The notes: generated by a model from the letters alone, not told the origin. Shown: positions 1 through 12,001, numbered from the stretch's first letter. The stretch: 64,000 nucleotides of DNA from Quillaja saponaria (GCA_029379385.1 CM055612.1:19220001-19284000), one strand, 5' to 3'. Translations and numbers: made by a program.

Positions 1-1
1 C

Positions 2-1563
2 ACTCCTTCATAAGCGTCCTTCGCAGGTCCCCTACTTTAGGAACAAATAATCGGCTTCCTTTTGCCATCAGTAATCCATCCTCCACCCAGAACTGACGAT
101 TCCCTTCTTTAGCTAGGTTTATGATAGCTTGAGCAACTAGGTCCTTATCTAAGTTCTCTCGAATGTGCTCTCGCATTGAAGTAACAACACGACTAGCTGA
201 TATGTGTGCTACGTAGGTCATTGCTACAAGCTCAGCTTTACTACTAAAGGCAGCCTGATTACTTTTCCCCACCTTGTGCTCAAACTCAAAATCGAATTCT
301 ACTAGAAACTCATGCCAACGGCTCTGCTTGGGTGTCAACTTTGGCTGTGTAAAGAAATGACTAACTCCCGTGTTGTCAGTCTTCACAATGAACTTCAACC
401 CCAACAAGTAATGTCTCCACACCCACAAGCAATGAATAACAATAAGCATTTCCTTTCCTTGAGCCACATATCTCCTCTCGGCTTGGGATAACTTATGGCT
501 CTCATAAGCAACAGGATGATTCTCTTGAAACAAGACTCCCCCAAGGGCATAATCAGATGCATCAATCTGAACTTCAAAAGGCTTTGAGATATCTATCAAG
601 GCTAAAACAGGATCACTAATCATAGCCAACTTCATGTCTTCAAATGCAGTTTGATATGGCTCACCCCAATGCCAAACTGTGCCCTTCTTCAATAACTCTA
701 TAAGGGGCACAGCTCTCCTAAAATAGCCTTCAACAAATTGCCTATAGTAGTTTGCTAAACCAAGAAAAGAGCGTAGTTCAGTCACGCTAGTGGGAGTCTT
801 CCACTCTTGGATGGCTCTCACATTGTCCAAATCTATTCGGACACGACCTTGCTCAATAATGTGGCTAAGAAACTTGATTTGTTTCTACGCAAAAGAACAC
901 TTCTCCCTTTTTACGAACAACTGATTCTCTCTCAGCTTGTTGAAAACCAGCTGTAAGTGCTTTTTGTGATCTTCCAAAGTGGAGTTATAGATCACAATGT
1001 CATCCAAGTAAACCATGACAAACTTGTCTAAGTACCTGTGAAAAACCTGATTCATGAGAATGCAAAATGTGGCTGGTGCATTCGTCAACCTAAATGGCAT
1101 CACCAAGAACTCAAAGGCACCATATCGAGTGACACAAGTCATGTTCGACTTGTCCCCCTCCTTAATTTGAACTTGGTAATACCTGAACCTCAAGTCCAGC
1201 TTTGTGAAGTACTTGGCACCATTCAGTTGGTCAAAAAGATCAGCAATGAGCGGTATAAGATAACTGTACTGTGACTTTGTTAAGTGTCTGATAATCAACA
1301 CACATTCGCAAGCTTCCATCCTGCTTCTTTTGAAACAACACCGGTGCTGCAAACAGTGCTTTTGAAGGTCTTATGTACCCCGACTCTAGTTCATTTAGCT
1401 ATTTTCTAATCTCAGCCAATTCAGGTGGTGCCATCCTGTAGGGAGCCTTTGCGGGTGGCTTAATGCCTGGCACTAGCTCAATCTCATGATCAATACCCCT
1501 GAGCGGCAGCAAGGTTTGTGGAAGTTTGTCAAGCATGACTCCTTCATATTCCTTGAAAACTCC
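2..1563 (-). pseudogene. Reverse transcriptase, RNase H and integrase start of gypsy pol
   Basis: RT occupies roughly 1560-780. Motifs include FTKLDL, a YGAFEFLVMPF segment and the catalytic YLDD box near 1010. RNase H follows at about 600-260, with QIDASDYALGG and a KTDNT segment. The frame then enters the integrase zinc-binding region (GSRLFVPKVGDLRR at the window edge). Stops lie near 1265 and 884, so the polyprotein is dead. The RT is otherwise well preserved in order and spacing, suggesting moderate age. Confidence 0.93.
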
Positions 1564-2320
1564 CTATATGGCTGGCATCACTGGCTCTCCATCCCCTTGA
1601 TCCTCAGTAACCAAGGGTACCACCACAAAAATAGGTTCATATTGCTTCACGCCCTTCTTAAACTGAAGAGTTGTCAAATGCTTGGTCTCACCAAGTTGTT
1701 TGATCAGTGCTGGAACCATCGCTAGCTGCTTTCCCATTATCATAAGATAACTAGCAGCAGGGATTGGAATTGCTTCGTGAGTTAGCATGAACTCCATCCT
1801 GAGGACAACATTAAAGTCATCAATCTTAGCCACCACAAAATCGACACGGCCTTCCCATGTCCCAAGCTTTACAGACACTTACTTGACTTACCCCGCAGTA
1901 GGCAAGGATTTAGAATTCTTAGCTTTCATCCGGCCTGAGTCCTTCTCTAACTTTAAGCCCAGCTTCTTGGCCTCTTCTTCAAAAAAAAAGTTATGGGTAG
2001 CCCTAGTGTCTAGCATGACACTCGTAGCCGACTTCCCACCAAGATGACCCTTCACAAACATGAGACCCTTATCCCAACTCTTTTTAGAACTCTCAGCATG
2101 TTTCTTGAGTGCCCCAAAAAACCGCAATGCCCCCATCCTTGGCTAATCTTCATCAAACTCATCCTCATTGTCATCCTCATCCTCATCAGCATGACTTTGA
2201 GGTGCTTTACAAACCGAAGCTTGCAAAGCATTGAGTGCAGTTTTCTGTGGACACTCCACAACTCTATGCGGTCTATTACACAAGTAGTAAGAGATTGTCT
2301 TTGGTTTGGAGGTTGAGACA
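1564..2320 (-). pseudogene. Zinc knuckle and aspartic protease region of gypsy pol
   Basis: Near 2300-2240 a CCHC zinc knuckle is recognisable as YYLCNRPHRVVEC; its first Cys is replaced by Tyr. An acidic linker follows, then a retropepsin-like region. The catalytic triad reads DTR (in DTRATHNF) instead of DTG, so the protease would be inactive. The segment LRMEFMLTHEAIPIP further on is typical of plant gypsy proteases. In-frame stops lie near 1880 and 1563. Confidence 0.85.
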
Positions 2321-2439
2321 GACCCTCTTGATAATTATGGACTATTAGTGGAGTAGGAAGGTTTCCTCTGATCCCCTCCCTCACTTTCACTCTTTCCTGG
2401 CTTGCCAAACTGTCAGTCATTGCCTCCACTAGAAGATTG

Positions 2440-3404
2440 TTATGGTTTCTTACTAGCAAAGCTTTCAAGAGGGTAGTCTATTAAGCGCTCGGCTGCCACT
2501 TGAGCAGTGGCCAAATCTTGGACCCGCTGTCGTTGAAGTTTGGCCCTCGCCCGTGGCTTTAACCCTTCAAGGAAATAGAACATCTTATCCTTCTCTGACA
2601 TGTCACAAATGTCTAGCATCAACGCTACAAATTTCTTCACATACTCACGGATAGTCCCCATCTATTTTAACTCCCTTAAGTTGCGCCGAGTGATGTACTC
2701 GACGTTCTCCAGAAAGAATTGGGCCTTCAGTTCTCATCTCAAATCTTCCCAGGTGTCAATTACACACCTACCATCTTGTATGTCAACATACTTTGTCCTC
2801 CACCAGAGTTTCGCATCTCCAGAAAGGTACATAGTAGCTGTTGTCACATTTGCTTCTTCCGAATCCATTCTCACTGCTCAAAAGTATTGTTCCATGTCAA
2901 ATAGAAAGTTTTCCAACTCCTTTGCATCTCGTGCCCCTCCAAAAGCCTGAGGTTCAAGAACTTTCATTCAATATTGCCCCCCACCCTCAGCATACGGGTT
3001 GTGGTTATCATTACCCATCGCTATAATGGTGATGTTGACCTTGGTGTTTAGCTCACCAAGTTCATCTTTCATGATGGCCATATCATCCAAAAATTCACCA
3101 TGCATGGAGTGGACAGCACCTCTAATTGTGCTTAGGCTTGGTCGATACTACTAACTCGTTCCTCGAGCCCAGCAGCATTGTCACCTGTGCCTTGGACATT
3201 CTTATTCCTCTCGAGTGCCCGCACATGGTTGATAAGTCCTTCAAGGGTAGTAACCCTTTCAATTAATCCGGGTATGTCAAACTCTTTCAATGATGCCCGT
3301 ATCTCTATCATGGAGTCAGACACTCCGGCAAGCTCGCCCAGCTGCGAGTCAATCCAATCAAACTTTTGTTGATTAGTCATGCCCTTCATCATGACAACAA
3401 CCAA
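2440..3404 (-). pseudogene. gag pseudogene of the gypsy element
   Basis: The conserved capsid core is readable in a single frame near 2900-2440: a LWWR-like motif, then the segment running from MGTIREYVKKF to LKPRARAKL, typical of the retrotrans_gag domain. In-frame stops interrupt it repeatedly, for example after GGQY, after MEQYF, after EDLR and after RELK. The upstream part (3404-3132) is a coiled-coil-like leader. No complete Gag can be made. Confidence 0.88.
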
Positions 3405-3433
3405 CTGCTACTTCCTCAGTGGTTCGGAATATA

Positions 3434-3445
3434 GCTCTGATACTA
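3434..3445 (-). other. Primer-binding site, tRNA-iMet type, of the gypsy element
   Basis: The minus strand reads TAGTATCAGAGC, which matches the common plant initiator-Met primer-binding site TGGTATCAGAGC at 11 of 12 positions. It lies just inside the 5' LTR. The single mismatch is G to A, like many other changes in this element. Confidence 0.8.
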
Positions 3446-3447
3446 AC

Positions 3448-3937
3448 TATCACGAGCCGACTTTGCTAGCACGTAAAGACGCCTATGTAGAAAACTTGCT
3501 AACCCCTCATCGGTAGCAAGTCAGCTTCTCCAATGCCCCTTGGGTGTCAACCCTCAAGGCTAGTGTCCAACGATGTAAGCAAAATGTAGCAAGAAAGCAA
3601 ATACAACACTGTTTGCAAGAAAATGCTTCAACTTCTCATTAATTGAAAAACGATCAAATTACAATGCTAGCAAAATGCGAACAACATGGCTATGACATGG
3701 GCAAATGGCTTGGTGTAGGGGGAGTTACAAGCAACACCAAGGCCTTTGACATTCATCCGACAAGCTCGCGTATAACTTTGAATTTTCTCATAATACACTC
3801 CCCCTAAAGAGCTTTATGCGCCATAGTCCCTCTAACAGGAGGAGACATCATGACATATGCCTAGCTACCCACAATGGTGCCCATCACAAGACAAGCGGCC
3901 AAGTGCGACATGCACTAAACAAGATTGGATTGTGACA
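3448..3937 (-). repeat. 5' LTR of the gypsy element (about 490 bp)
   Basis: On the minus strand the segment begins TGTCACAATCC and ends ...GCTCGTGATA. The ends form a short inverted repeat (TGTCAC / GTGA-A), with the final CA mutated to TA. It ends two bases before a tRNA-Met-type primer-binding site, which fixes the inner border. The other LTR is not in the window, so the borders rest on the terminal motif and the binding site alone. Confidence 0.75.
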
Positions 3938-3942
3938 CTAGT

Positions 3943-6081
3943 CCAGTTGCAACTATACTATTCAAAAGGAATTGCTTGTTGTTGACTTCTTATTTTCTTG
4001 GTAACTTTTAACTTCCAACGAATTCTTAATTCGTGGCTTTCATTTTGTTATCATGCTTGTAATTCTTTTGACCATTGTAACCCACTACAATTAATTTATG
4101 ATATTATACATTGGCTTGCTTAAATTGTTTTAATTTTGCCAACGGTACTAAGGTGTGGAGATTTATGATGTTTATACATTGGTTTGCTTAAATTGTTTTT
4201 CATACGATTAACTGTGTAGATTATTTTCAAGCTACTTGAGGACCATATCCTAATACAATTAACCATAAAAGCATTTGTGAGATGAGGACTTGAAGGAAAT
4301 GAAAGGAGATAAAGGGTTGAATAACTTTATTGTATTATGCAAGAGCATTGTACATTCTTCTTTTACTCTTTTTAATATGTATGTAATTAGTTTAAGGCTT
4401 TGGGATTTGCCTTTCTTTTATGAATTTTGTTGCAGTTTGTGCTTATTAATAATCAAGCAAAAAGCATATGTTAGCTTATTTTCTTGAGTCCCTAAACTAT
4501 TTTTAAAATAACTTATACGCTAATAGAGAAATACATTGCCAATAGAACTTGTCACGTCGATGGGGAAGTAAATTCTGAGAAAAAATTTACATCTTTTTCT
4601 TTAAAAAATAAAAATAAATAATAGATAAATAAAACCATTGACGTGCTATGGTGCTAGAGTATTAAAAAACTTCAAACTAGACCTAATTTCAATCATTTTT
4701 GGCATAGTTAAGGGAACAATGTTTAAAAGAGTCAAACTTAAAGACAATAAATGATATATTTATTGATAAAATAATATTATATTTCAATTTTAGTTAATCA
4801 ATTGAGAAAATGAAACTAACTTTGAAAGTATTCAGCTTTAAGGAAAATAACTAAAATATTACATGATTACCTACACTGGGTTAATTTAGTTTGGGTGGTG
4901 GCAAAACTTCGAACTAAACTGAAATTTTTGGGTAGCAAAATTTCTAAATCGAAAATAGGCATTACCCAAAAGTACTTGAATCGAAAAAATATAACTAGTT
5001 CGGTTCAGGTATTCTATTACCAGAAATTTATTAATATTTCACTAAAACTAATTTAACATTTTTTTTTTTTTTTTTTTGAACTTCATTCTTTTATAATTCA
5101 TTAGTTACTATATAAGAAAAATACAAAAAACATAATATATCAACATATTCAACACAAATAAAAATATTAAATTATAAATTAACACAATAATACATTAAAA
5201 ATAACAAAATTTCTTTAAAATATATTATATATTTAGTTATTTTGATTTTCGAGTAACCATGGGTACTCTACCTAACTACTGGTAAGCGAACCAAAAATAA
5301 TGGGTATTAAATTTAACTATCCGAACCAAACCAAATAATAAAAATACTTGAATTAAACCGAACTGAATTACCAGTTCGGTTCGAGTATTCGGTTATCCTA
5401 GGTTTTATACACAGCATTAATGTACACACCTATAAAAGAAAATACTATTAAATGACAAAAGAAAAAAATACATTGATTTCTTTTTGTTAGAATTAATAAA
5501 TAATATTTAAATTTTAGAAAATTGAGTTTAATATATTAAGAAATAAGATTTGTGAAAAATAAGAAAAAAAATATACGTAAATTATAACAATTCATGATCA
5601 ATTTTTAGATTTATTAATTATTATGACAGATATTTTGTGTTGTGTGATTCTAATTTAAATCTTATCATTTTCTTGATAGATGTTAATATTTATTGTTCTT
5701 CTTTTATGGGAATTGTATTTTCTCCTCTTTTGATGGTGATTGTGAATCTAATTTCACACGTGAATTACAATTTTTGTATTAGTATAACACATGTAAAAAA
5801 AATTATTTGTCAAGATGTAAATTGCAAAAATATTATAGCCCTCTGATTGTCAAAGATGTAACTCTATAAATCATCAAATAATCAAAAATTTGTTGTGTAT
5901 TTACTAGTTTTAAGATTTGAATTTTTCTTTTATAATGTCAAGTGTGGTTTGATTTTTATATCAATGAAGTGTTCTTTTCAATAAATAAATAAAATACAAA
6001 TTATGCGAGAGAGAAAAACAATAGTAGAGCCTAGAATTGAGAGTCAATTCTACCACGTTGAACTTTTTTATTCATAAAAAC
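3943..6081. other. AT-rich intergenic DNA with no gene seen
   Basis: No convincing coding region was found. The stretch is very AT-rich with homopolymer runs, including a T run near 5060. It contains one degenerate inverted-repeat region, described separately. Confidence 0.6.
4880..5405. repeat. Degenerate palindromic MITE-like relic
   Basis: Both ends carry complementary patches of the form CGAACYRAACTG: on the plus strand near 4908-4922, and on the minus strand near 5375-5360. Further GTTCGGTT / AACCGAAC-type patches lie inside (near 5000 and 5330-5380). This style is common in non-autonomous hAT relics. No target-site duplication was identified and the borders are approximate. Confidence 0.35.
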
Positions 6082-6163
6082 CGTCATCAGCAGGATTCGA
6101 ACCTGCGCAGGCAATGCTCAGCAGATTTCGAGTCTGTCTCCTTAACCACATGGACATATCGAC
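6082..6163 (-). tRNA. tRNA-Ser (anticodon CGA)
   Basis: The minus strand folds as a class II tRNA. It has an acceptor strand GTCGATA, an A-box region ending TGGTTAAGG, an anticodon loop CTCGAAA (anticodon CGA, decodes UCG), a long variable arm, and an exact T arm with GGTTCGAATCC. A run of five T follows directly on the minus strand (plus 6076-6080), suited to Pol III termination, and CAA triplets precede the gene. Deviations from a consensus plant tRNA-Ser are an A-A mismatch in the acceptor stem, CATG in place of CGAG in the D arm, and a weak variable-arm stem. It may be a functional gene or an early pseudogene. Confidence 0.75.
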
Positions 6164-7413
6164 TTATTAGATTGTGGTTGCTCTAATTTAAAAATTAGTA
6201 GATTAACCCAGTCCCGTATCCCAAATCTTAGTGAAGCTGGAATGAACTAGAGTTGTGAATAAACTGGAAATGAGTTAGTTAGCTCGCGACAGATTATAGG
6301 TTAATAGCTCAATTTATATTTAGCTCATTTAATAAACAAATCAATCTTAAATTTAATAAGAATCATTTCGCCATGGAAGCTAACAAAGCATTCTTCCAAT
6401 GCCAATGATTGGGAGAGACAGTGCTAAAATGCTAGGTATAGAACCTGAGATACAAGAGCAATGATCCTAAGTTGAGTTATTAAAGACCAATACTTACTAT
6501 CATCTGGTTGTGTTTTACTCAACTAATTAATTACATGCATGCAGCTTACTTGAGATTTTACTTGATTGCTAATTTAGGTATAAATAAATAGCAGTTCTTA
6601 CTTTTCTCAGTAAAACAGAGGTATAGGAACAAAGTAACCAATATCAAGTATCAGTATGAGTCATTTCATCAACTAGCCTCCTCAAACAGTGCAAGGTGCA
6701 GCAAAATACCATTGCCTGTTCTGGCCTGCCACCTCCCTGAAACCATGCTTAAGTTGAACTTTTCCTGTAATGAGCCAGAAGGAACTTGGAATCACCAATA
6801 AAAAGTTTAAGGAACAGTGTTCTGGAATCACAACTCCAAATTAAAAAAAAACTACCCCTGTCGCAATAGCATCTAAGTCAATCTGCAAATTCATGTAATC
6901 CTTATGAATGGTAAGAAAAAGAAATAAGGGCATGGTTTATGTGAAGAGAAGTGTATGACAATAATGAAATAAGTTAATAATGAAACTAGAGATTATTCTT
7001 ATTGAAACAGCTTGAAACAGATAAGATCCTTTATATCCTTAATCCACTGCTGAACAACCTGAAAGTATGAGATCCAAATGTCCAACATACGAAATTTCAC
7101 CAGTTACTAAAGTACATTTTTTTAGTAATAAATCAAATAATATAACTTCATGGTCACAGAGAATTGATAATCATTTATTAAATGCACACAAAGCAAGAAC
7201 TGCACAGCCATCTCTGGAGCTGACTTCAGATGTGTTTGACAGTATAATATAACTGCATGGTCACAGAGATTTGATGATCATTTATTAACAATAACAGATT
7301 AGAGATACCTCAGTTCTTTGTGTTCCTCCTTTTTCATGATAAATAAGTAATAAAGAATTAAATAGAAATCTGTAAATTAATAATATAACCACAATCAACC
7401 ATGAATTCAAAGA
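6164..7413. other. Intergenic DNA, no gene seen
   Basis: No coding region is supported. The only structure seen is a pair of diverged direct repeats of about 40 bp near 7139-7178 and 7247-7287, built around CATGGTCACAGAGA and ATCATTTATTA. Confidence 0.5.
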
Positions 7414-7567
7414 TGTTATATAAAATAGAATAACGAAAAGATTGTGGGCTTGATTGATATCTCTAAACCTACACTCATAAGCCTTATTTATAGTAAACAA
7501 TAAAACATATACTTTCACATTTAAGCAATGTAGAACTACACAATACAATAATATTATATTCCTAACA
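7414..7567 (-). repeat. TRIM 3' LTR
   Basis: This 154-bp LTR is the downstream copy in element orientation. It differs from its partner at roughly 14 positions, so the insertion is not recent. The polypurine tract lies immediately on its inner side. Confidence 0.9.
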
Positions 7568-8116
7568 CTCCCCCTCAAGATGGAGCATATAATGCTCAAT
7601 CTTGTACAAATAAAACCCAATTACCAATCTCAACACTCCCCTTCACTTACAATAACCTAGGTCAAGCTTCAATCCGTTTGATGAACATACTGGTACCTAC
7701 AAATAGTACTCGTGTTGGCTGGAAAGAGACACAGCTGAATTTTCCGGAAAAATAAAAAGAGCACCATTGAAAAAAGGTAAAGCCGGATTTTTTTCGAAAA
7801 GGAGCACAGTTTGAAAGAGACACAACGGGAAAGTTTATGAAGGTAATATTGAACCGTTAAACTCTTTGAGCCGTCAATCCATAGATAGGCTTTGAAAAGA
7901 AAAGGGGTTGAACTATCTTTTAGACGAAAGAGATAATTAGGGATCGAGAAGAGGAAATAATGAGGCTTGAATGGAAGAAATAACTAGGCTTAATGATAGC
8001 TGGCTGCAAAGCCCTTTTTTTTCTTCTTTTTCTTCATGTGGCAGCTAGATAAAAGAAAGAGAAAATTAGGGTTCTTTTGGAAATTGGGCCAAGATCGGAC
8101 TTGAATTTCGAACCCA

Positions 8117-8127
8117 CTCTGATACCA
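8117..8127 (-). other. TRIM primer-binding site (tRNA-iMet)
   Basis: The minus strand reads TGGTATCAGAG, an exact match to the usual plant initiator-Met primer-binding core, one base inside the 5' LTR. Confidence 0.9.
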
Positions 8128-8128
8128 T

Positions 8129-8282
8129 GTTAAATAAAATAGAATAACGAAAAGGATTGTGGCCTTGTTTGATATCTCAAAGCCTACACCTATAAGCTTT
8201 ATTTATAATAAACAATAAAACATAAACTTCCACATTTAAGCAATGTGGGACTACACAATACAATAATATTATATTCCTAACA
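8129..8282 (-). repeat. TRIM 5' LTR
   Basis: This 154-bp LTR is the upstream copy in element orientation and borders the primer-binding site at 8117-8127 with a one-base spacer. It carries TGTT...AACA termini. Confidence 0.9.
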
Positions 8283-8287
8283 AAAGA

Positions 8288-8958
8288 CTTTAGCAAAAAT
8301 TTAGTTGGACACAAGTAATACTAAACACGCGATGCCCAAAAAATATAGCAGAAATATTGGAAGGCCACTCAGAGACTCTACAGTCTAGTGATGAGTCTTA
8401 CCAATTATCTAGTTTCTCCTTGTATCTTTGGTTTGAAGAACCAGAAGAATCGTTTGAACCTTTTGCAGATGATCCTGGCAATAGTATTGACCGAGACATT
8501 TCTGTTAAAAGCAGGAACCAAGTTTTCTGGTTTAGATCAATGCATGTATATAGAAGAACCTTCATTTAGTCCCCCATTGTTTGAGCACCTTTTAAATGAT
8601 ACTGTTTACTGTTACCACAGAGGAGAGCCAATTTGAATTTTGGAACCATGGAACCTCTTTTCTGCTTTCTAAATATGCACATATTATCTGATGATTCTCC
8701 TCCAAGTAGTTTGGAAAGACTTAAAAGTACAAACTACAAATGCACAAAACAGTGACAAATCGTCAGACCAACTAGAAAAACTCACCCAAGGACAGTAAAG
8801 GACAGGTTTGATCAAAAACCCAAATTCCATAGACCAAAAAATTCTCGTCAATTTATGAGCTCTAGAGACCACTGGACGTCTCGCGAAGTGACTCTCAATA
8901 AGGACGTTGAGAATGTGTACTATGGATATTCAGTCTATCTGCATGAACGAACGCCATT
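8288..8958. other. 3' flank of the APO gene
   Basis: No separate gene was found. This stretch probably holds the 3' untranslated region of the minus-strand APO gene. A reading frame near 8357-8569 has no recognisable domain and is not supported. Confidence 0.5.
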
Positions 8959-11027
8959 TCAAGCAACAAGATCAACTTCATCTCGATCAGGAGGAACCAC
9001 ATCTAATCTCATCAGACTCCTGTATTGATCAGGAATGGGTGCACCTGCATGCACACACAGTTCTACAACAGCAGGTGCTTTTCCATAATACCTCTTCAGG
9101 TTGTTAACTAGAGAAGACCTGCTAAGATCCTGGACATGCCAGACATAATTGGGGCCAACAAGATCATCAATTGTTGCTTCCTGCCATGCATGCAAACCAT
9201 CTCGGGACTGATGCTTTGATGCCTTGCACTTTCTCACCTTGTGCCCCTTAGGACCCACCTGAATCTCAGGACAATACCCACAAGTATTGACAATATACTT
9301 CTCCATGATCTTCTTCGCCCCTAATGCCATCTCAAACCATGAATCTAAAGTTTGAATACTTAACTCCCTTATCGTATTCCTTTCTTCATCACTCGACTGG
9401 TCCAGATATCTAATACCATCCTCCAAACCCGAGTTTTTGGTATTTTCTTTAGGTTTGATCCATACAGAAGAATCCACTGTAGAACCAACATTCTCACAAG
9501 ATTTGCTTCTTTCAGTCTCTTCCTTCCCAGCCACTGACTCAAAATCTACAATTCTTCCTTCAATACTAAATACAGGTTTTGTTCTCCTTTTTGTAGGAAA
9601 CTTTGCAAGGTCTAGCCCAGCTTGTATACAAAGTTCTACAATGGCAGGGATCCGAGGGACTGTATACCTCTCGTCATGCCCAACTCTTGGCTTTCCGACA
9701 CGATCATAAAGATGAAAGCATTTTGGGAAAGAGATCACATCTTGAACTCCTCCCGTTCTCCAAACATGGGTTGCACTCCGGAAGCCACTCTCTGGCCCAG
9801 TGCAAGTTCGAATTTCATGACCCACATGGCCAATGTGAACCTCATTACAAAACCTGATAACATGGAGTCATCATCTTGAACAATACAAAATATATAATGT
9901 GCTGGATGTGCAGTTGAAAACTCCAAATAACCAAATAGTAGGCAGATCAAGTCTTAATTATCCAATCCCTTTTTGATGCACATGTTCTTCTTATAATTTA
10001 AATGTTACTGCATATGTTCCAATTATCACCTAAAAGTATTCTTTTGTCTCCCAGCTTATTATACCTCATAGGAATTAATTGTTAGCAACAGCAGAGGGGA
10101 AAAACAGTGTTAGGAATACAGCTTGAAGAGCCCATACAGGACATATTATGCAACCACCATATTCTTTTGAAAGATTACAACGAGTCACATACTATGGGCA
10201 GTCTCAAGAATGAACAAATGACCAGAAGAGTGAATGAAAGGAAAGCAAGAATGAAATTTTATTGGAGAAAACTTAACATTACAGCCGACCAACATATGCA
10301 TAGTAGAGGTGTAGTAGTATTAAGTTATCATTCACCAACCATATCAACTTGCTTTTAAGGTCTGAAAATTTTCAAATTCCCATATGACTATTTTCGAAAC
10401 TCAGCCACGCCTTGACTAAGTATTCTTATACAAGATGCTACAACCAATAAATCAATAATCATATTGCTAATGATATTTAAGAAACAAATACCTCTTAATC
10501 ACCCTCAAGAATGTAAAATCAATTGCATTAAAAGAATGCCAAATCAAATATCTAGAACCGTTATTTACTTATACTGCCTTGTCTAAATTATATTATACAG
10601 TAAGTGCATAGTCATACGCAAACCCATAGTAATGAAGTAACTACCTGCAGCGTTGGACTGGAATGACTTGAACAAGTTTCGACAAGCCAAATAAGAGCGA
10701 CCCTCGAGCTTGATACACTCGACGAGCCACCTCGACAAGCTCGGGTACTAATAGTCCATTGTCAGGAGGTTCTTCAAGCATCCGAACAGGCTGCGCCTTT
10801 CTGACTTCTCTCTCCTCTTTAGCTCTTTGAATCAAAACCTTCATGGGTGTCGGATATGGCTTCCTTTCTGACTTCTTGCTAGGAGGCTTTGGTATGTCCG
10901 AGTACATAGGATCATATGTATCCCCTCGTAAGGTTAGTGTCCTCTCTGAAGAAAAAAACAAGTTCCTGTTCAACCGACAATGCAGTCGCTTCAGAAGATA
11001 AATATCTGAGATTACCCTTGTTCCCAT
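8959..11027 (-). CDS. APO3-like: APO-family organelle RNA-binding protein (APO3-like), 2 exons
   Basis: The coding exons are 11027-10645 and 9853-8959 (minus), giving 425 residues. The junction is AG|GTAGTT / TATCAG|G and completes the first metal-binding motif. The protein has the two APO motifs CX2CX9HX4C: the first at residues 127-145, split by the intron (CRFC then HEIRTC), and the second at about 319-337 (CGYC then HKVRKC). APO proteins bind RNA in plastids or mitochondria and support splicing or complex assembly. The N-terminus is rich in Arg and Leu and poor in acidic residues, which suits an organelle targeting peptide. I chose the first ATG (11025-11027). The PYPTP / LLVPELV / VIPV segments are typical of the family. 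Assignment to APO3 rather than APO4 rests on overall likeness and remembered neighbours, so it is tentative. Confidence 0.9.
9854..10644 (-). other. Intron of the APO gene
   Basis: This intron is bounded by GT (minus 10644) and AG (minus 9854). It holds AT-rich sequence with no recognised element; small open frames within it are not supported. Confidence 0.8.
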
Positions 11028-11060
11028 TTCGTAGCAATTTTTGAGTAATTGATCAAGCAA

Positions 11061-12001
11061 AAACCCTAGACCAACAGTTTGGCTGGTGGGAAATTACAGA
11101 GGAAACTTTTTTCCCGAAGTTTGAAAATGGAATACTTCAAAATTCAAACTTCGGAGTAGAAAGGGTATCCCAATCGTCTGATTACCTCTCGTCGTCAGTT
11201 TAGACTTTAGACACAGAAATAGGAAGAGCGACAACATCAGACTTATGACAGCATTATGACGAAGGTGTACAACTCTTGTTTGGGAATTGAATTAGGAGAA
11301 AAGTTAAGAAAGAATATATTATCTCATATTTTTATAATTATATCCGTTTCATAATTATTTAACTATTAATACATATTCAATAAATAAAAAAATACATCAT
11401 TTCCTTCAAATTCTCATGAATTAAAAAATTAGGATTTGATATTATACATGACTATATTATATGACTATATGTACCTTTTATTTTCTCTCTCCTTTTAAAA
11501 ATAATTCTTAACTCAAAAATATACCCTATCATCTTTTTTTTTTTCTCTCTCTATTTTCTATCATCTAAATACTTAATAATATCGTTTTAAAACCCCGACT
11601 CATAAGAATACAGGTCCTAAATTATCGGGTCAATCGCTCAATTAACTTGAATTAATCCGTTATAATTATATATTTATTATTTATAATAAAATATAAATAT
11701 TGTATCTATATATTGCAAAATAATAGAAATATATTAAAAACACAACAACTTGGTCAAGTTGTGTTAGTTTGAACTTATAACTTACTTCTTTAACATGGAT
11801 TCAACTCCACTTATGGTATATTTTATTTTATTTTCTTTGATTTATAATCTAGTCGGGTCTTAAAGATATTTTCGAATTAGTCAATCTGATCGATCGAGTC
11901 AATCCGAATCTTAAAATATTACTTAATAGATCAACCATCTAACATTTTTTTTTCTTTTTTCTCTTTTTGTAAACAACATTTTTTTTCTTTATTAAGAAAG
12001 A
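11061..12001. other. AT-rich intergenic DNA upstream of the APO gene
   Basis: The first few hundred bases are the likely 5' UTR and promoter of the minus-strand APO gene. The rest is AT-rich DNA with homopolymer and TCTC-rich runs. No gene or recognised element was seen. Confidence 0.5.

Larger units (their letters stand above)
1..3937 (-). mobile_element. Ty3/gypsy LTR retrotransposon, decayed, cut by the window start
   Basis: Read on the minus strand, the order is 5' LTR (3937-3448), primer-binding site, gag, zinc knuckle, protease, reverse transcriptase, RNase H and the start of integrase, which is the Ty3/gypsy order. The remainder of integrase and the 3' LTR lie outside the window. The open frame is broken by many in-frame stops, so it cannot produce proteins. 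The protease and RT sequences resemble the plant chromovirus lineage, but I cannot assign a clade with confidence. A 5-bp flank (CTAGT, 3938-3942) follows the LTR; its partner is off the window. Confidence 0.93.
7414..8282 (-). mobile_element. TRIM (terminal-repeat retrotransposon in miniature), complete
   Basis: Two 154-bp direct repeats (7414-7567 and 8129-8282) are about 90% identical by eye. On the minus strand they begin TGTTAGGAATA and end AACA. The minus strand carries TGGTATCAGAG (plus 8117-8127), a tRNA-iMet primer-binding site, next to the 5' LTR, and a polypurine tract TTGAGGGGGAG abuts the 3' LTR (plus 7568-7578). Flanking 5-bp target duplications AAAGA (7409-7413 and 8283-8287) match exactly. 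The 561-bp interior has no coding capacity, so it would have depended on a helper element. It lies downstream of the APO gene. Confidence 0.93.

Noticed and set aside
1038..2904. Plus-strand open frames across the gypsy element
   Set aside because: They are antisense shadows of the decayed gag-pol on the minus strand and show no domain of their own.
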